This document shows, in pieces, positions 19,085 to 29,726 of a stretch of DNA of 64,000 nucleotides. The stretch's first letter is position 1. The number at the start of each line of letters is the position of its first letter. The stretch is taken from contig NZ_WLYX01000001.1 of NCBI RefSeq assembly GCF_009707705.1, forward strand, positions 1,736,001 to 1,800,000, read 5' to 3'. The position numbers were made by a program, and so were the translations under genes. This stretch comes from Paludibacterium denitrificans. Its GTDB lineage: Bacteria > Pseudomonadota > Gammaproteobacteria > Burkholderiales > Chromobacteriaceae. The notes under the pieces were generated by a model, which had not been told where the DNA came from, did not search any database, and worked only from the letters and a program-made list of their open reading frames with translations.

Positions 19085-19627
19085 ATGTCTTGCTTTGCTT
19101 CCAAACTGGTCGTTGCCGCGCTGGCCCTGTCGGCGTCCACGGTGTTTGCCAAGGAGTACCCGATTGGCAAACCGGTCATCAAAAATGGCATGGAAGTCGG
19201 TGCTGTTTACCTGCAGCCGACCAAGATGGACCCGGAAGGGATGATGCGTAAGGCGGAGCAGTCGGATATCCATCTGGAAGCCGACATTCACGCCGTCAAG
19301 AACAACCCCAACGGGTTTGAGGAAGGCGCCCGGCTGCCGTATCTGGTGGTGAAGTACGCCATTACCAAAGTAGGCGGTCATGGGGTGATTCAGGGCGACA
19401 TGATGGCGATGGTGGCCAACGATGGCCCGCACTACGGCGACAACGTGAAGTTGCAGGGGCCGGGCAAGTACAAGATGAAACTGACCGTGTTGCCGCCTTC
19501 GGCCAACCCGCATGCGCATTTTGGCCGCCATGTGGACAAGGAAACCGGTGTCGGCCCGTGGTTCAAGCCGTTTGAGCTGAACTATGACTTTACCTATGCC
19601 GGTATCGGCAAAAAGGGCGGTTACTAA
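19085..19627 (+). CDS. P19/FetP/Tp34-family periplasmic iron-transport protein
   Basis: A 180-residue periplasmic protein of the P19 / FetP / Tp34 family. The signal peptide is SCFASKLVVAALALSASTVFA. The metal-binding residues of the family are visible: Met and Glu in NGMEVGAVYLQP, Asp/His in SDIHLEADIHA, and the two His of NPHAHFGRH. These dimeric proteins bind Cu and Fe and feed an FTR1-type permease. The start at 19085 has a GGAAAGGA site. It heads a four-gene cluster (P19, cupredoxin, FTR1, 4Fe-4S membrane protein) behind a candidate Fur box. Confidence 0.9.
   Translation: MSCFASKLVVAALALSASTVFAKEYPIGKPVIKNGMEVGAVYLQPTKMDPEGMMRKAEQSDIHLEADIHAVKNNPNGFEEGARLPYLVVKYAITKVGGHGVIQGDMMAMVANDGPHYGDNVKLQGPGKYKMKLTVLPPSANPHAHFGRHVDKETGVGPWFKPFELNYDFTYAGIGKKGGY
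19498..19507 (+). repeat. TTCGGCCAAC repeat (putative uptake sequence)
   Basis: An exact copy in the P19-like gene; encodes SAN. Confidence 0.7.
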
Positions 19628-19708
19628 GCGTCGTGTACGACGGTTATTGCTAATGCCGAAAACAGCGCCGGATGGCCGGTGCTGTTGGCCACCTGATAGG
19701 AGAGTGCC

Positions 19709-20037
19709 ATGAAAACCTGGACGTTTTTACTTGCCACGCTGTTGTCCTGTTCTGCCACGGCGGCCGACGACATGCCCACGTTCCGTCTGGACATGAAGGA
19801 CGGCAAGCTCACGCTTACGCGCATCACGGTGCCAGCCTTAAAAGAAGTTTCGCCCGGAGGTGGTGAACTCCGGCCGAACGCTTCAACCGAGTTTGAGAGC
19901 ACCCCGTTGCGCAAGGAAAAGGTGTTGGGGCCGGGCGCGCAGTCGGCGCTGGTGTTTCAGCCGCTGAGTGCGGGCGAGTACAAGTTTTTTGACGAGTTTC
20001 ATCAGGTCACCGGCCGGGCGTGATTGTCGCCAAGTAA
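19709..20037 (+). CDS. Cupredoxin-like periplasmic protein (frame breaks)
   Basis: A small periplasmic cupredoxin-fold protein, about 109 residues, with a signal peptide (MKTWTFLLATLLSCSATAA). It keeps PTFRLDMKDGKLT, FESTPLRKEKVLGPGAQS and GEYKFFDEFHQVTGR. Three small indels are inferred: compensating ones near 19840 and 19883 garble the middle, where the family has a PAGKxFRLEVVNSG-like strand, and a lost G near 20018 hides the end GVIVAK (stop 20035-20037). Such proteins accompany P19 and FTR1 and may handle copper or pass electrons. Assignment rests on context and the visible ends. Confidence 0.7.
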
Positions 20038-20083
20038 CCGGCAGGTGTGACAGGTAAGCCGTTTAGGGAGGTAAGAAAGCCGC

Positions 20084-20903
20084 ATGGGACAGATTCTTTT
20101 CATCGTCTGGCGTGAGAGCGTGGAAGCCTTGTTGGTGGTGGGCATTCTGCATGCCCGGATGAACCAGAACGAGGAGGGCGCGGCCGGTAAACGCTATTTG
20201 TGGGGCGGCGTGGCGCTGGGGCTGGTGCTGGCCACGGTACTGGCGGTGGGCTTGTTTGCCGCCGGCAGCCCTGTTTGCCGGGGCGCAGGATGTGTTCCAG
20301 ACCGTGATGGTGTTTGTGGCGGCGGTGCTGATCGTGCAGATGGTGCTGTGGATGCGCGAGCACGGGCGCACCTTGAAGAAAAAACTGGAATCGGGGTTGG
20401 CCGAAAAGGCGGCCAGCTCCAACTGGTGGGGCGTGACCGTGCTGGCGGCGCTGGCCATTGCGCGTGAAGGCAGTGAAGCCGTGGTGTTTTTGTACGGCTC
20501 GCTGACGACGGCGGACAGCGCCTCGCTGCCGGGTATTGCGCTGGCGGGTGTGGCCGGTCTGGCGCTGGCGTTTTTTACTTTTTACCTGTTGCAACTGGGT
20601 GGCAAGATTCTGTCGTGGCGGCTGTTCTTCCGTATTACCGAAGTCATGTTGCTGTTGCTGGGCGCGGCGCTGTTCCTGACCGGCGTCGAGAAGTTGATGT
20701 CGATGTCGCTGTTGCCGACCCTGATCGATCCGCTGTGGGACAGCTCGGCCTTGCTGGATGACATGTCGCCGTTTGGTGGCGTGGTGGCCTCGCTCACCGG
20801 CTATCGTGCCCATCCGGCCTTGATGAGCGTGCTGGCATACGCCGGGTTCTGGCTGGGCGTGTGGGTGTTGTTCCAGTGGCGTGCGCGCCGCACCGGAGCG
20901 TGA
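20084..20903 (+). CDS. FTR1-family iron permease (frame break)
   Basis: A seven-helix permease of the FTR1/EfeU family, about 272 residues. Two REGxE-type iron-binding motifs are visible: WRESVEALLVVGIL near the N terminus and AREGSEAVVFLYG in the middle. One surplus base near 20268 splits the frame as read; removing it yields GLFAAAALFAGAQDVF. It moves Fe across the inner membrane, probably supplied by the P19 protein encoded upstream. Its stop is two bases from the start of the next gene. Confidence 0.86.
20396..20405 (-). repeat. TTCGGCCAAC repeat (putative uptake sequence)
   Basis: An exact copy in the FTR1 gene; encodes LAE. Confidence 0.7.
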
Positions 20904-20905
20904 AC

Positions 20906-22275
20906 ATGGCACTGGCCGCCGTCGGGGCGTGGTTACGCGATCACGCCCGCGCCTTGCGCTGGCTGCAATGGGCCGTGGTGCTGATCTACGCCTTCTTGCT
21001 GATCGTGCCCGCCTGTTTGCCGCTGCCGGATGATACTGCGCGCATGGTGAATAACCTGACGGTACTGGCGCAGTTTGTCTTCTGGGGCGTGTGGTGGCCG
21101 TTTGTGCTGCTGTCGATGCTGCTGTTTGGCCGGTTGTGGTGTGGCGTGCTGTGCCCGGAAGGGGCGCTGTCGGAATGGGCGGCCAAGCGTGGCCGCGGCT
21201 GGCCGATTCCGCGCTGGATGCGCTGGGGCGGCTGGCCGTTTGTGGCTTTTGCGCTGACGACCATTTATGGCCAGTTGGTCAGCGTTTACCAGTATCCCAA
21301 GGCCGCGTTGCTGGTGTTGGGCGGCTCGACCGTGGCGGCGGTGATCGTCGGTTTTTTCTACACCCGTGGCAAGCGCGCCCGGTGTCGCCACTTGTGCCCG
21401 GTCAACGGGGTCTTTGCGCTGCTGTCCAAGCTGGCGCCGATGCACTATCGGGTGGATGAAGACGCGTGGCGCGCGGCGGCCAAACCCGGTCGGCTGATTC
21501 CGATTCAGGCGGTGGATTGCGCGCCGCTACAACCGTTGCGCCACATGAAGGGCGGCAGCGGCTGCCACATGTGCGGTCGTTGCAGTGGCCACCGCGACGC
21601 CATCGCCCTGAGCTGGCGCTCGCCGGACGAGGAAGTGGTGCAGGTGGCGGCAACAGAAGCCGATGTCTGGCAGACCTTGCTCATCGTCTACGGCCTGCTG
21701 GGCGTGGCCATCGGCGCTTTTCACTGGACCATGAGCCCGTGGTTTGTTGCCCTGAAGCAAGGGTTGGCCGAATGGCTGGTGGAACGCGACTGGATGTGGC
21801 TGCTGGACACCAACGCACCGTGGTGGCTGCTGACGCATTACCCGGAGCACAACGACGTGTTCAGCTGGCTGGATGGCACGGTGCTGATTGGCTACGTGCT
21901 GGCAACCGCGCTGGTGCTGGGCTCCGGCCTGCTGCTGTGTCTGGCGCTGTCGGTACGGCTGGCCGGGCGCTGGCAATGGCAACGGCTGCATCATCTGGCG
22001 CAAGGGCTGATTCCGCTGGTACTGGCGTCGGCGTGTTTCTCGGGCTGTCGGCCACCACGCTGACGCTGCTCAAGGCCGAAGGCTTGCCGGTGCTGTGGGC
22101 CAATCCGGTGCGGCTGGTGTTGCTGGTTTCGGCCAACCTTTGGGTATTGTGGCTGTCGGCCCGCATTATTCGCCGCTGGTGTCGCGGCGCACGTGCGGCG
22201 TTGGCGCTGTTGCCGGTGCTGGCGGCGCTGGCGCTGATCGACGCCGCCCGGGGCTTCATGTTCTGGTGGTGGTAA
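20906..22275 (+). CDS. 4Fe-4S-binding polytopic membrane protein (frame break)
   Basis: A membrane protein of about 457 residues related to NosR/NapH-type 4Fe-4S proteins. Cys motifs are WCGVLCPEGALSEW, RCRHLCPVNGVFALL and CHMCGRCSGHRDA, separated by several transmembrane helices; a second helical bundle follows. As read, the frame shifts near 22028, where four bases seem lost from a GGCC/CCGG-rich stretch, and resumes GLSATTLTLLKAEGLP. In P19/FTR1 clusters such proteins probably bring electrons across the membrane to drive or accompany iron uptake. Two TTCGGCCAAC repeats lie inside. Confidence 0.82.
21763..21772 (-). repeat. TTCGGCCAAC repeat (putative uptake sequence)
   Basis: An exact copy in the 4Fe-4S membrane protein gene; encodes LAE. 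Confidence 0.7.
22138..22147 (+). repeat. TTCGGCCAAC repeat (putative uptake sequence)
   Basis: A second copy in the 4Fe-4S membrane protein gene, full form TTTCGGCCAACCTT; encodes SAN. Confidence 0.75.
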
Positions 22276-22291
22276 CGCCAGCCCGCTGCCA

Positions 22292-22774
22292 TCAGGCGGC
22301 GGCGTTGACCAGCGTCGGGTTCAGCACTCGCATCAAATCCTGCGGCGTCATCTCCACCAGAAAGCCGCGCTTGCCGCCGTTGATGTAAATCCGTGGCAGC
22401 TCGGCAATGCTCGCTTCCATATACACCGGCATGGCGTGGCGCGTGCCAAACGGGCTGGTGCCGCCCACCTGATAACCGCTGTGCTTGTCGGCGGTTTTCG
22501 GGTCGCACGGGCTGACTTTCTTTGCCCCGATCTGCTTGGCCAGCATGCCGATGCCTACTTCGCAGTCGCCGTGCATCAGCACGATCAGCGGTTTCTTCTG
22601 CTCGTCTTCCATGATCAGCGTCTTGATCACCGCGTGCTCCTCCACGCCCAGCTCGCGCGCCGACACCCGCGTGCCGCCCTTGTCCTCGTACTTGTACAGA
22701 TGCTCGACAACGGTCACCTGATGCTCACGCAACACGCGGATCGCCTGCGTGACCGGCGTTTTTTCCTTGGCCAT
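22292..22774 (-). CDS. ybaK: Cys-tRNA(Pro)/Cys-tRNA(Cys) deacylase YbaK
   Basis: A 160-residue YbaK/EbsC-type trans-editing domain that hydrolyses mischarged Cys-tRNA(Pro). The family lysine and motif are in EEHAVIKTLIM, with HGDCEVGIGMLAKQIGAKK and the glycine-rich GYQVGGTSPFGTR. The start is the ATG at 22772-22774 after GGAGGAG; a GTG directly before it is a less likely start. It is intact, single-gene, and convergent with the iron-uptake operon. Confidence 0.9.
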   Translation of the reverse strand: MAKEKTPVTQAIRVLREHQVTVVEHLYKYEDKGGTRVSARELGVEEHAVIKTLIMEDEQKKPLIVLMHGDCEVGIGMLAKQIGAKKVSPCDPKTADKHSGYQVGGTSPFGTRHAMPVYMEASIAELPRIYINGGKRGFLVEMTPQDLMRVLNPTLVNAAA

Positions 22775-22948
22775 CACTCCTCCTGCCCACTACTTACCCA
22801 CCGGGTTTAGCGCCCCGGCACGGCTGACTGTCAAAGCTCGTCATTCTAGCGCCTCGTCTGGCCTTTGGGCGGCCGTTATCTATACTTCAGACGGGTTGCT
22901 GATTACGGTTTGCCCGCTTCACATCGTTAATTGACAAGGAGTTTCGAG

Positions 22949-23377
22949 ATGAACGAACTGATTCGCCGGTCTGGTCTTGAGCCGTTGTTCGATGATGTAT
23001 TCAAGGGTTTTTTTGTGCGCCCGCTGTCGCTGGTAGGCAAGGACGACCTCACCAGCGGCATCCGGCTGGATGTAAAGGAAGACGATAACGCCTACACCAT
23101 CCATGCCGAACTGCCCGGCGTGAAAAAAGAGGATATTCAGGTACAGGTGGACGGCAACCGCGTCTCCATCTCCGCCGAGGTGAAACGCGAAAGCGAACAG
23201 AAGGAAGGCGAAAAAGTGCTGCGCTCCGAGCGCTACTACGGCCGGGTCTCGCGCACGTTTACCCTGCCGGTGGATATTGACGAAAGCGGCGCCACGGCCA
23301 AATCCAACGAAGGCGTGTTGGAACTGGTGCTGCCGAAGAAAACGCAGGCATCCACGCATAAACTGACGGTGGAGTGA
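22949..23377 (+). CDS. Hsp20/alpha-crystallin small heat-shock protein
   Basis: A 142-residue small heat-shock chaperone. The alpha-crystallin domain spans about residues 30-135, with AYTIHAELPGVKKEDIQV, SISAEVKRESEQKEG and the closing GVLELVLPKK (the I/V-x-I/V-type edge strand). It holds unfolding proteins in an ATP-independent way. The start ATG at 22949 has AAGGAG upstream. No clear heat-shock promoter was found. It is the last gene before the AT-rich island. Confidence 0.92.
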   Translation: MNELIRRSGLEPLFDDVFKGFFVRPLSLVGKDDLTSGIRLDVKEDDNAYTIHAELPGVKKEDIQVQVDGNRVSISAEVKRESEQKEGEKVLRSERYYGRVSRTFTLPVDIDESGATAKSNEGVLELVLPKKTQASTHKLTVE

Positions 23378-23632
23378 GCGCGGAAGGTATCAGGTGTTAA
23401 TGCTGCAAAGGCTGGCGATTAAGCCCTTTTTGTATTGGGGGTGTGGAGGAGATCTTAATCTGCCGACTCCTCGTCGTAACGGATAGCAGCAGCGTTGAAG
23501 CATGATGCCGCTTTTATCGTGCTCTATGATATCATTGTTATGACACTGAAATATTTTTTGTTGGAATATATGTCTTTCCCAAAATTTTGGCGTAAGTCTT
23601 TCTGTTGCTGATATTAATTATTAGGGGCGTTG

Positions 23633-24190
23633 GTGAAATCTGTGCTTGTGGATGATTTAATTAAGACAATAAGAGATGCTTGGAAAAGCCCGGGGACATC
23701 GTTGTATGTTTTGCATGTCACTATTTTTCACGTAATCGCGATTTCTATTGGCGCTTTACTGTTTTTTTCTCAAGTTTACTTGCCAGACTCAGTTTATGTT
23801 TTTGCATCAAAATACTTTGACTGTACAACTCAAGATAACAAAATATTGTTTTACTATTTTGCAGTAGTGGCAAGGTTGTCACTTTGTTTTACGTTGCTTT
23901 GTGTGGTTCGCTATCTATACAAATATGGTAAGAAAGTATTCTTGTTTAATTCGCATCCGGGCGCCATGACTATGCTTATGGCCGCGGTGGTGGCTTTGCT
24001 GATTTCTGTATTATTGGTTTATTCTTCTTGCAGCTATGAGCCATTGTGCAAGGTGAAAAAAATTCATAAAATGATTTATGAGTTCATTGCGGGATCATGG
24101 TACGCTCATTTATCAGTTATGCTTGCCTTATTCGCATGGATTAACTTTTTTGGAAAATTATCGAAGGTGGTCAGTAAAGTATGGCGGTGA
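23633..24190 (+). CDS. Unrecognised four-helix membrane protein in AT-rich island
   Basis: A protein of about 185 residues that I do not recognise. Four hydrophobic stretches are seen (VTIFHVIAISIGALLFF, YYFAVVARLSLCFTLLC, MLMAAVVALLISVLLVY and HLSVMLALFAWINFF), so it is an inner-membrane protein with short loops; several Cys lie near the third helix. Its base composition is much more AT-rich than the genes on both sides, which suggests recent acquisition. The GTG start at 23633 is chosen because AGGGG lies five bases upstream. It faces the other island gene across a 318-base gap. Confidence 0.6.
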   Translation: MKSVLVDDLIKTIRDAWKSPGTSLYVLHVTIFHVIAISIGALLFFSQVYLPDSVYVFASKYFDCTTQDNKILFYYFAVVARLSLCFTLLCVVRYLYKYGKKVFLFNSHPGAMTMLMAAVVALLISVLLVYSSCSYEPLCKVKKIHKMIYEFIAGSWYAHLSVMLALFAWINFFGKLSKVVSKVWR

Positions 24191-24508
24191 TTTCCAATAT
24201 AAAAATCAACCAAATCTACGTAAGTGCGCCAGTTATTCATCACACTGATGGCAGATCTCTGGCCAACACCATTCGCGTATCTTCCAATTAGTGCTAGCTA
24301 CCCTATGACCGAAAGTGGCCGAGAGTAGTCAGAGCCGCCCCCTTGTGGCAGTTTACGACCCGTAGCTGTCATCTAGTCGACAAGCATTCTATGACTGGTC
24401 TAGGTTTGAAAGCAGTAGCTAGTCGTTGCGTTGTCTGCAGACAGTCTAGTGGATTCACATTGCCGAGAATTGTCCCGGCATGATTTAGGAGGGGGTAGCT
24501 CATGGGCG
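24191..24508. other. Gene-free stretch in AT-rich island
   Basis: No convincing gene is seen between the two convergent island genes. The stretch holds scattered words such as ACCGAAAGTGGCCGAGAG and GACTGGTCTAGG resembling degenerate copies of the intergenic repeat family (GACCGCTTTGGCCGA type) that also appears near 25430. No clean hairpin terminator was found. Confidence 0.3.
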
Positions 24509-25231
24509 TCAGTGAACTTTGAGCAGTGCTAATAATTTAGCAACTACAGGAGAAAATCTGTATGACTCCACCCAAGTATCTGTCTTAATAAGCAAACCAA
24601 GAGATAGTAGGCCCGTTAGGATAAAGCGGTTGTGATGGTTTCCTTCTAACGACAGCCACTGTTCAGCAGGAAAGTTCGCGGCTCTTTCACTTTCCATGCG
24701 TCCTTTTTGAGCTTCCCCTACAGGAAAATTAATTGCATGGTACTGAAAGCTTTCATACAAAAACTTGATCTCATCTGCAGAAATGTCGCGAATAACTCTT
24801 GAGAGCACAGAGGCTTCGTCATGGCGTAATTTGTCGTCAACAACGCTTTTACATATTGCGGCAGTAAGATATTTCAGCTTTTCTTGCTCAAGAGTTTGCG
24901 TGAGCGTCAACAATGCCTCATTGACAAACTTAAACTGTGCATCGGTCAAGTTTTTAATATTATCTTGGTGCTGGTGCAATTCCTGTTCGATGCGTCTTAT
25001 TTCTGATTCAATCCGCTGTTGGTAGCGCCCATTCGCAAGTGCATTTGCAAGTACAGGTAGCATCACGACACCCACAGGGGCATAGACTGCAGCAGCAGTT
25101 GCTCCAAAACCAGTTAGGGCTGCTTGTGCCGCAAAGTTGCCAGCAACTTTCTCAGCTATAGATGGCTTTTCCATTGATTTGATCCATGCTTCATACTGAC
25201 CAGAGAACATCATGCCTAAAGCCAATAGCAT
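24509..25231 (-). CDS. Unrecognised helical protein in AT-rich island
   Basis: A 240-residue protein that I do not recognise. An N-terminal hydrophobic segment (about residues 35-65, GATAAAVYAPVGVVMLPVL) may anchor it. A charged coiled-coil-like stretch (RIESEIRRIEQELHQHQDN) is followed by an all-helical domain and a C-terminal part (LSLGLLIKTDTWVESYRF) with the look of a small winged-helix ending. Codon use and composition match the other island gene rather than the chromosome. It could be an accessory or defence-type protein, but nothing in the sequence proves that. The start could also be the internal Met of MEKPSIAEK. Confidence 0.55.
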   Translation of the reverse strand: MLLALGMMFSGQYEAWIKSMEKPSIAEKVAGNFAAQAALTGFGATAAAVYAPVGVVMLPVLANALANGRYQQRIESEIRRIEQELHQHQDNIKNLTDAQFKFVNEALLTLTQTLEQEKLKYLTAAICKSVVDDKLRHDEASVLSRVIRDISADEIKFLYESFQYHAINFPVGEAQKGRMESERAANFPAEQWLSLEGNHHNRFILTGLLSLGLLIKTDTWVESYRFSPVVAKLLALLKVH

Positions 25232-25589
25232 TGGCTACGGATCCGTGATGTAAGTACCCAGCCGCTCCTGCCAGCCTTTTGATCTCGCTATGTACTGAAC
25301 AAGCGACTTACTTTGCCGGGGAAGGCGAAGTGATTGAGCCCCCCCTTATAGGGCCCCAACCTGATGAGATTGCAGTCCGCCCCATAAAACCAATGGCAGG
25401 TCTGAAGTCCATTTCCCTTAAAATCAGTCACCGACCGCTTTGGCCGAGAACCGGAAGTCCGCCTCTCGGATGTCATCAGGCCGGTAGGGGCCGATAGGAG
25501 CCATCTCCCTTTCGGCCAACCTTATATATCCTCAACTCATCCCCTGTCTCATGTCCAGTACATCGACATAATTTCCGGGCGTGATCGTA
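25232..25589. other. Gene-free right edge of AT-rich island
   Basis: No gene is seen. The stretch contains GACCGCTTTGGCCGAGAACC near 25433, of the kind seen in degenerate intergenic repeats, a C-run in GAGCCCCCCCTTATAGGG, and one TTCGGCCAAC copy at 25511-25520. It marks the return to chromosome-like composition. Confidence 0.3.
25511..25520 (+). repeat. TTCGGCCAAC repeat (putative uptake sequence)
   Basis: An intergenic copy at the right edge of the AT-rich island, full form TTTCGGCCAACCTT. Confidence 0.8.
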
Positions 25590-25770
25590 TCAGAGCGTAT
25601 GAAACCCCAAAGCGTAGAGCAGCAGGAAGATGGCGGAGCTGATGATCAGCGCCTGGGCGAGCGTGACGAAGAAGGCGCGCAGCGATTGGCGCTAGCTGGT
25701 TGAGCAGCCAGCGGGCAACGGTGTAGACGACCGCGGCCAGCAAAAAGAGTCGGAACAGCCGTCCAAACAT
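25590..25770 (-). CDS. Small membrane protein upstream of metX (frame break)
   Basis: A short two-helix membrane protein of about 58 residues, found by joining two frames. The N-terminal half reads MFGRLFRLFLLAAVVYTVAR and the C-terminal half LRAFFVTLAQALIISSAIFL, ending YALGFHTL at 25590. As read, the frame breaks at GCTAGC (25691-25696), consistent with a four-base gain at a CCAGC site; with this removed the middle becomes LLNQRQSLRAFF. No family is recognised. It is divergent from metX. The function is unknown. Confidence 0.5.
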
Positions 25771-25951
25771 GGCGAGGGGGAAGAAAAAAGGTGGTGGCCG
25801 GATTATCCGGATGGCAAGAAACGTGCGCAAGCGGTGGTTATGGATATAATTGTGGCTACCGAGGAAGCCTTGTAAGCCGATATGGACCCCTGCAGCGAGA
25901 ATGGCCACAACGGCCCTAAGCAGGTGACAAACCAAAAGGCGATAATTATTC

Positions 25952-27095
25952 ATGTCCAATACCGATACCTCGGTCGGCCTCGTTACGGCGCAAACGGCCG
26001 TGTTCGATACGCCGCTGGAGTTGGTCAGTGGGGCCGTGTTACCCGGCTACCAGCTGACGTATGAAACCTATGGCACGCTCAATGCGGAGCACAGTAACGC
26101 CATCCTGATCTGCCATGCGCTGTCGGGCCACCATCATGTGGCCGGTCGTTACCATGTCAACGACAAATCGGCTTAGCTGGTGGGACAACATGGTGGGGCC
26201 GGGCAAGCCGATTGATACCAACCGCTTTTTTGTGGTGGGGGTGAACAATCTGGGCGGTTGCCATGGCAGTACCGGGCCGTCGTCCACCAACCCGGAAACC
26301 GGCCATGCGTGGGGCGCGGATTTTCCGGTGGTGACGGTGCCGGACTGGGTGCAGTCGCACGCGCGGCTGGCTGACCGGCTGGGGATTGCGCGCTGGGCGG
26401 CGGTGATTGGCGGCAGTCTGGGCGGCATGCAGGCGTTGCAGTGGAGCATTGATTTCCCCGAACGCGTGGCGCATGCGCTGGTGATAGCTTCGGCGCCCAA
26501 GCTGTCGGCGCAGAACATTGCCTTCAACGACGTGGCGCGTCAGGCCATCATTACCGATCCGGATTTTCATGGCGGCAATTTCTACGCGCATGGTGTGGTG
26601 CCGCGCCGTGGTTTGCGGCTGGCACGCATGCTGGGCCACATTACTTATCTGTCTGACGACGGCATGGGCGAGAAATTTGGCCGCATGTTGCGTTCCGGCG
26701 ATTACCAGTTTGGCTATGAGGTGGAGTTCGAGATTGAATCCTACCTGCGCTATCAGGGCGACAAGTTCTCTGATTATTTCGATGCCAATACCTATCTGCT
26801 GATGACCAAGGCGCTGGATTATTTCGACCCGGCCAAGGATTTTGGCGACGATATCGTCACGGCCTTGCAGCGTGCCAGCGCCAGCTTCATGGTGGCGGGC
26901 TTTACCACTGACTGGCGTTTTTCGCCGGAGCGCTCGCGTGAAATCGTCAAGGCGCTGGTGGCGGCGGACAAGAAGGTGGTGTACGGCGAGATTGAATCGG
27001 TGCACGGCCATGATGCTTTCCTGATGCTGGACCCGCCTTATATCAACCTGATGCGGGCGTATCTCAACCGTGTGGCAGCGGAGGTGGCTGCATGA
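25952..27095 (+). CDS. metX: Homoserine O-acyltransferase (frame break)
   Basis: MetX, an alpha/beta-fold enzyme of about 380 residues that acylates homoserine (acetyl- or succinyl-CoA) in methionine synthesis. The nucleophile elbow is [15 protein letters not shown] with catalytic Ser. Asp is expected in the [12 protein letters not shown] segment, and His is in [23 protein letters not shown] is the family oxyanion region. As read, GCTTAGC (26171-26177) breaks the frame one base long versus GCTGGC; correction gives [19 protein letters not shown]. The stop overlaps the metW start by four bases (ATGA), the usual metX-metW coupling. Confidence 0.93.
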
Positions 27096-27697
27096 GTACA
27101 TCGACACTGAAACCGTTGCGCCCCGATCTGCAACTGATTGCCGACTGGATTGCCCCGGGCAGCCGCGTGCTGGACCCGGGCTGTGGTGATGGCGCGTTGT
27201 TGGCGTACCTGAAAACCCACAAGCAGATTTCCGGCTATGGCGTGGAAATCGACGTGGACAACATCGTGCATTGCGTGGAAAACGGCGTGGAGGCGATTCA
27301 GGGCAACCTGGAAGCCGGGTTGGCCGAATTTGGCGATGGCCGCTTCGATCACGTGGTGCTGTCGCAAACCATTCAGGCCATGCGCAATACCGAGCAGATT
27401 CTGCTGGAAATGCTGCGCGTGGGGCGCGAGGCGATTGTTACCTTCCCGAACTTTGGCTACTGGCAAAACCGCGTGCAGATTTTGCAAGGCCACATGCCGG
27501 TGTCGGAAACCATTCCGTTTGAGTGGTACAACACGCCCAACATTCACTGGTGCATGCTGGGCGATTTTGAACGGTTGTGTGCCAAGAACGGCATCCGCGT
27601 GATTGAGCGGGTGGTAATGGATAACGGCAAGCGCATCCATTTCCTGCCCAATCTGCTGGGCAGCCCGGCGTTTTACCGGGTGGCGCGCGAAGCCTGA
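27092..27697 (+). CDS. metW: Methionine biosynthesis protein MetW
   Basis: A 201-residue SAM-dependent methyltransferase-like protein that works with MetX in methionine synthesis. Motif I is [17 protein letters not shown], then [17 protein letters not shown] and [20 protein letters not shown]. The family ending [10 protein letters not shown] and [15 protein letters not shown] is present. It is translationally coupled to metX, and one TTCGGCCAAC repeat in the middle encodes LAE. A hairpin follows 17 bases after the stop. Confidence 0.93.
   Translation: MSTSTLKPLRPDLQLIADWIAPGSRVLDPGCGDGALLAYLKTHKQISGYGVEIDVDNIVHCVENGVEAIQGNLEAGLAEFGDGRFDHVVLSQTIQAMRNTEQILLEMLRVGREAIVTFPNFGYWQNRVQILQGHMPVSETIPFEWYNTPNIHWCMLGDFERLCAKNGIRVIERVVMDNGKRIHFLPNLLGSPAFYRVAREA
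27319..27328 (-). repeat. TTCGGCCAAC repeat (putative uptake sequence)
   Basis: An exact copy in metW; encodes LAE. Confidence 0.7.
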
Positions 27698-27714
27698 TGG
27701 CGTAATCCTGACAG

Positions 27715-27741
27715 GGCGGCGTTAAGCCGCCTTTTCCTTTT
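27715..27741 (+). terminator. Rho-independent terminator of metXW
   Basis: The stem GGCGGC / GCCGCC with a five-base loop is followed by TTTTCCTTTTT. A TTCGGCCAAC repeat starts at its end. Confidence 0.7.
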
Positions 27742-27750
27742 TCGGCCAAC
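27741..27750 (+). repeat. TTCGGCCAAC repeat (putative uptake sequence)
   Basis: An intergenic copy right at the end of the metW terminator, full form TTTCGGCCAACCTT. Confidence 0.8.
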
Positions 27751-27772
27751 CTTGGCCGGTTTGACGGATGTG

Positions 27773-29712
<1,940 letters not shown>

Positions 29713-29726
29713 TTACCTTGCCGTGC

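Noticed and set aside
23400..25590. The AT-rich island as a prophage or insertion sequence
   Set aside because: No transposase, integrase, inverted termini or phage structural genes are visible.
25771..25951. A SAM-type riboswitch before metX
   Set aside because: The leader lacks the conserved cores and hairpin pattern that I could recognise, and part of it lies upstream of the divergent small gene.
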